This document shows, piece after piece, positions 62,379-64,000 of a DNA stretch of 64,000 nt (positions are counted from its first letter, which is position 1; the number at the start of each line of letters is the position of its first letter). A program made the position numbers and the translations under genes. The stretch is from assembly GCA_963575645.1 (NCBI GenBank), contig OY754466.1, forward strand, positions 40,580,001-40,644,000. Direction: 5' to 3'. The stretch is from Xanthostigma xanthostigma. Taxonomy: Eukaryota > Arthropoda > Insecta > Raphidioptera > Raphidiidae. The notes under the pieces were generated by a model. That model saw nothing but the letters and a program-made list of their open reading frames with translations. It did no database searches and was not told the DNA's origin.

Positions 62379-62526
62379 TATATGTTACGGTTAATACAAG
62401 AAAGTAGTTAATTCGCGAATTAATCGGCTAATTACCCGAATTAACCAATCCTTGACGTTGGTTAATTCGGGTATTAGCCGGTTAATTCGCGAATAAACTA
62501 CTTTCTTGTATTAACCGTAACATATA
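62379..62526. repeat. Near-perfect 148-bp hairpin, about 69-bp arms
   Basis: TATATGTTACGGTTAATACA at the left is mirrored by TGTATTAACCGTAACATATA at the right, and the arms pair to TTAACCAA/TTGGTTAA with a few mismatches, leaving a loop of about 9 nt. Within the left arm TTAATTCGCGAATTAA is itself a perfect palindrome. Confidence 0.92.
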
Positions 62527-62536
62527 CATACTTACA

Positions 62537-62762
62537 AAAAAGGTAAAGAGGTAAAGATAGTAAATTTAAATTTCCGAAACTACCATCCGATTTCAAAATT
62601 TTTCACTAATATTTAGAATGAACCTTCAGGATGAACATAGGTTATATATACGCTTTAAAATAAAAGTCTTTTTCGTGGAGCAGGAGACCAATTTTGCAAC
62701 GTAAGCCGACGAAAAAACGGTGACAATCTACAAATTCGGGCGAAGACGGACCAGGCCGCTAA
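62537..62762 (+). mobile_element. Hel-D Helitron, copy 2 (5' end decayed)
   Basis: AATTTCCGAAACTACCATCC, TAGAATGAACCTTCAGGATG and AAATTCGGGCGAAGACGGAC, CAGGCCG, then CTAA before a T (62759-62763). CTAA still fits the Helitron CTRR rule. Matches 22572-22987. Confidence 0.7.
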
Positions 62763-63765
62763 TTTTCCATAAATCCAATTATTGAAGCAACTAGAATTCC
62801 ATTTACTTTTTACTACCAACTTAATTTCAAAGTATATACCTTTACTTTATGACAACCCTATATATTATAAAGTAGAAAATTTAAAAAATACACACAAATA
62901 TCTAATTAAAACTTTTGTTTTAGCGCTTGACAACTCTAAGCTTATAAACTTAAGCAGCTTTAGTTTAATTACGCTTTTTTGATCTCTTTTGCAAGATCGT
63001 TTTCTGAGATATCGCAGTGATCCGAAATGGCAACGATTTTCAGATTTGCTTTTGCGTGCTGTATTTAGTATTTTCAATAGAATTTCAGATTTATTAAGCG
63101 CTCTCATTTCAGAATAAGCATTTTTCACTCAGAAAACACTCTCACATTTAGTTACTGAGACTGACACATTTATACCTATGAGTCGCAGTTGTAGACGAAA
63201 CATCAGATAGAAGTACCAATGAACCACAGCCTACAAGCCCGGAAATCAAAGAGATTTAGAATAAATAGCTTGGTTTCAGTTTGAACACAAAAACGGTAAA
63301 TGGCTTTTCAATTCGAAATTAGTAAAAAATATTTCATCAAAATCTTTGGCGCTGCCATTGCAACATCCTTGTATAAAATATCTATAAGTGTATAATTAGT
63401 GTATTTCTATATTATTATACATAAAAATCTTTCTCACGCGGATATCAATCGTTTCCTGTTGTCAATCAAAGTGGTGCGGCACACAAATTATAATACATTG
63501 ATTGATCACCGATTAGACGCCTTATGGCTTGTACTAATTACCGATGATAATGGTTTTAAGAGATATATCGATGATGTAGCTGGCTACTGCATTTAACACA
63601 CCTACCTTCTTAATGTCGTGGATAAAAGAAATTATCAATTATGACAAAAAAAATATTTTTAATGTGAAACATCTAATGGCGCGTTTGGTTGTGAGTAAAA
63701 CCGTTCATTTATGGGACGGCGTTTTTATGGGAGGACGTTACACAGCTGTGTCCAGGGTGGATATA
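62763..63765. other. Unassigned stretch
   Basis: Short frames (62865-63128 minus, 63399-63596 plus) lack recognised domains. No element ends seen. Confidence 0.4.
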
Positions 63766-63772
63766 ATTATTA

Positions 63773-63890
63773 GTGATGTGCCGGATCGTTAAAAATCTAT
63801 ATCCGCGGATACAGATCTGAATACGGATTTTTGGTTTCAAGATCCGCGGATACGAATACGGATCTTAACTTTCTTAGAGTGCACGCCGGT
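63773..63890. mobile_element. hAT-like fragment with ATCCGCGGATAC repeats
   Basis: GTGATGTGCCGGATCG, TATATCCGCGGATACAG and GATCCGCGGATACGAATACG resemble, from memory, the ends of hAT-type elements (TAGTGATGNGCCGGAT). The palindrome ATCCGCGGAT appears twice. The far end is not in the window or has been lost. Confidence 0.45.
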
Positions 63891-63901
63891 AAATATTGCA
63901 C

Positions 63902-64000
63902 ATCGACCTTTGGAAAGAGACTATCTGTTATGGGAAAAAGTGATTGACCTCTTTAAGAGTTAACTCTCATATAACAGATTGTCTCTTTCCAAAGATCGAT
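63902..64000. repeat. Hairpin at the window edge, 30-bp arms
   Basis: ATCGACCTTTGGAAAGAGAC at 63902 is mirrored by GTCTCTTTCCAAAGATCGAT ending at 64000, with two mismatches over 30 bp and about 39 nt between. It may be a short TIR element or extend beyond the window. Confidence 0.85.

Overview
This looks like a window from an AT-rich, transposon-dense insect genome, most likely a moth or butterfly (Lepidoptera). I found no intact host protein-coding gene and no intact RNA gene. The case for Lepidoptera rests on non-autonomous Helitrons whose 5' ends (TCTATACTAATATATAAAGC) and 3' ends (short GC hairpin, then CTAG before a host T) match, from memory, those common in butterflies and moths. Copies of a dispersed repeat containing GGCCAAGTGCGAG and ending in a GACAGACAGAC run, RTE-type LINE tails and hAT, Harbinger and mariner-like miniature elements support it. 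All boundaries were read by eye; no search was run.

Layout. 0.9-3.3 kb: a pogo/Tigger-like element with long inverted arms and TA duplications, invaded by an hAT MITE and a second TA-flanked MITE, then another hAT MITE. 3.8-8.6 kb: MITE families M1 and M2, repeats R2 and R3, and a broken LINE reverse transcriptase. 9.1-12.9 kb: nested Helitron, hAT and MITE sequence, an RTE LINE 3' end, and the 3' end of a once-autonomous Helitron (PIF1-like helicase C-terminus plus terminal hairpin). 14-16.2 kb: a 120-bp tandem repeat, an hAT MITE and a TIR element. 16.2-17.8 kb: largely unique DNA. 17.8-28.9 kb: repeat family R1, copies of which are split by larger elements, a full Helitron carrying a tRNA-Lys-like segment, and a mariner-type transposase remnant. 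28.9-37.4 kb: Harbinger MITEs with TTA or TAA duplications, an hAT MITE, repeat R9 and more Helitrons. 37.4-46.4 kb: a second helicase remnant, a composite element at 42.1-42.9 kb and the third tRNA-bearing Helitron. 47-64 kb: long-TIR elements, a second RTE fragment, several hAT MITEs with perfect 8-bp duplications, a second Hel-C Helitron and several long hairpins.

There is no operon or pathway here. What the sequences share is mobilisation: the autonomous families (Helitron, RTE, CR1/Jockey-like LINE, mariner-type, pogo) survive only as broken fragments, and most copies are short non-autonomous derivatives that depend on enzymes encoded elsewhere. The nesting gives relative ages: R1, Hel-A and the Tigger-like element are older than the hAT and TTAA-flanked insertions inside them. 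The most interesting signals are hammerhead-ribozyme-like cores in the M1 family, a Helitron family that carries a tRNA-Lys-derived segment, Helitrons inserted at the 5' termini of other Helitrons, and several long near-perfect hairpins.
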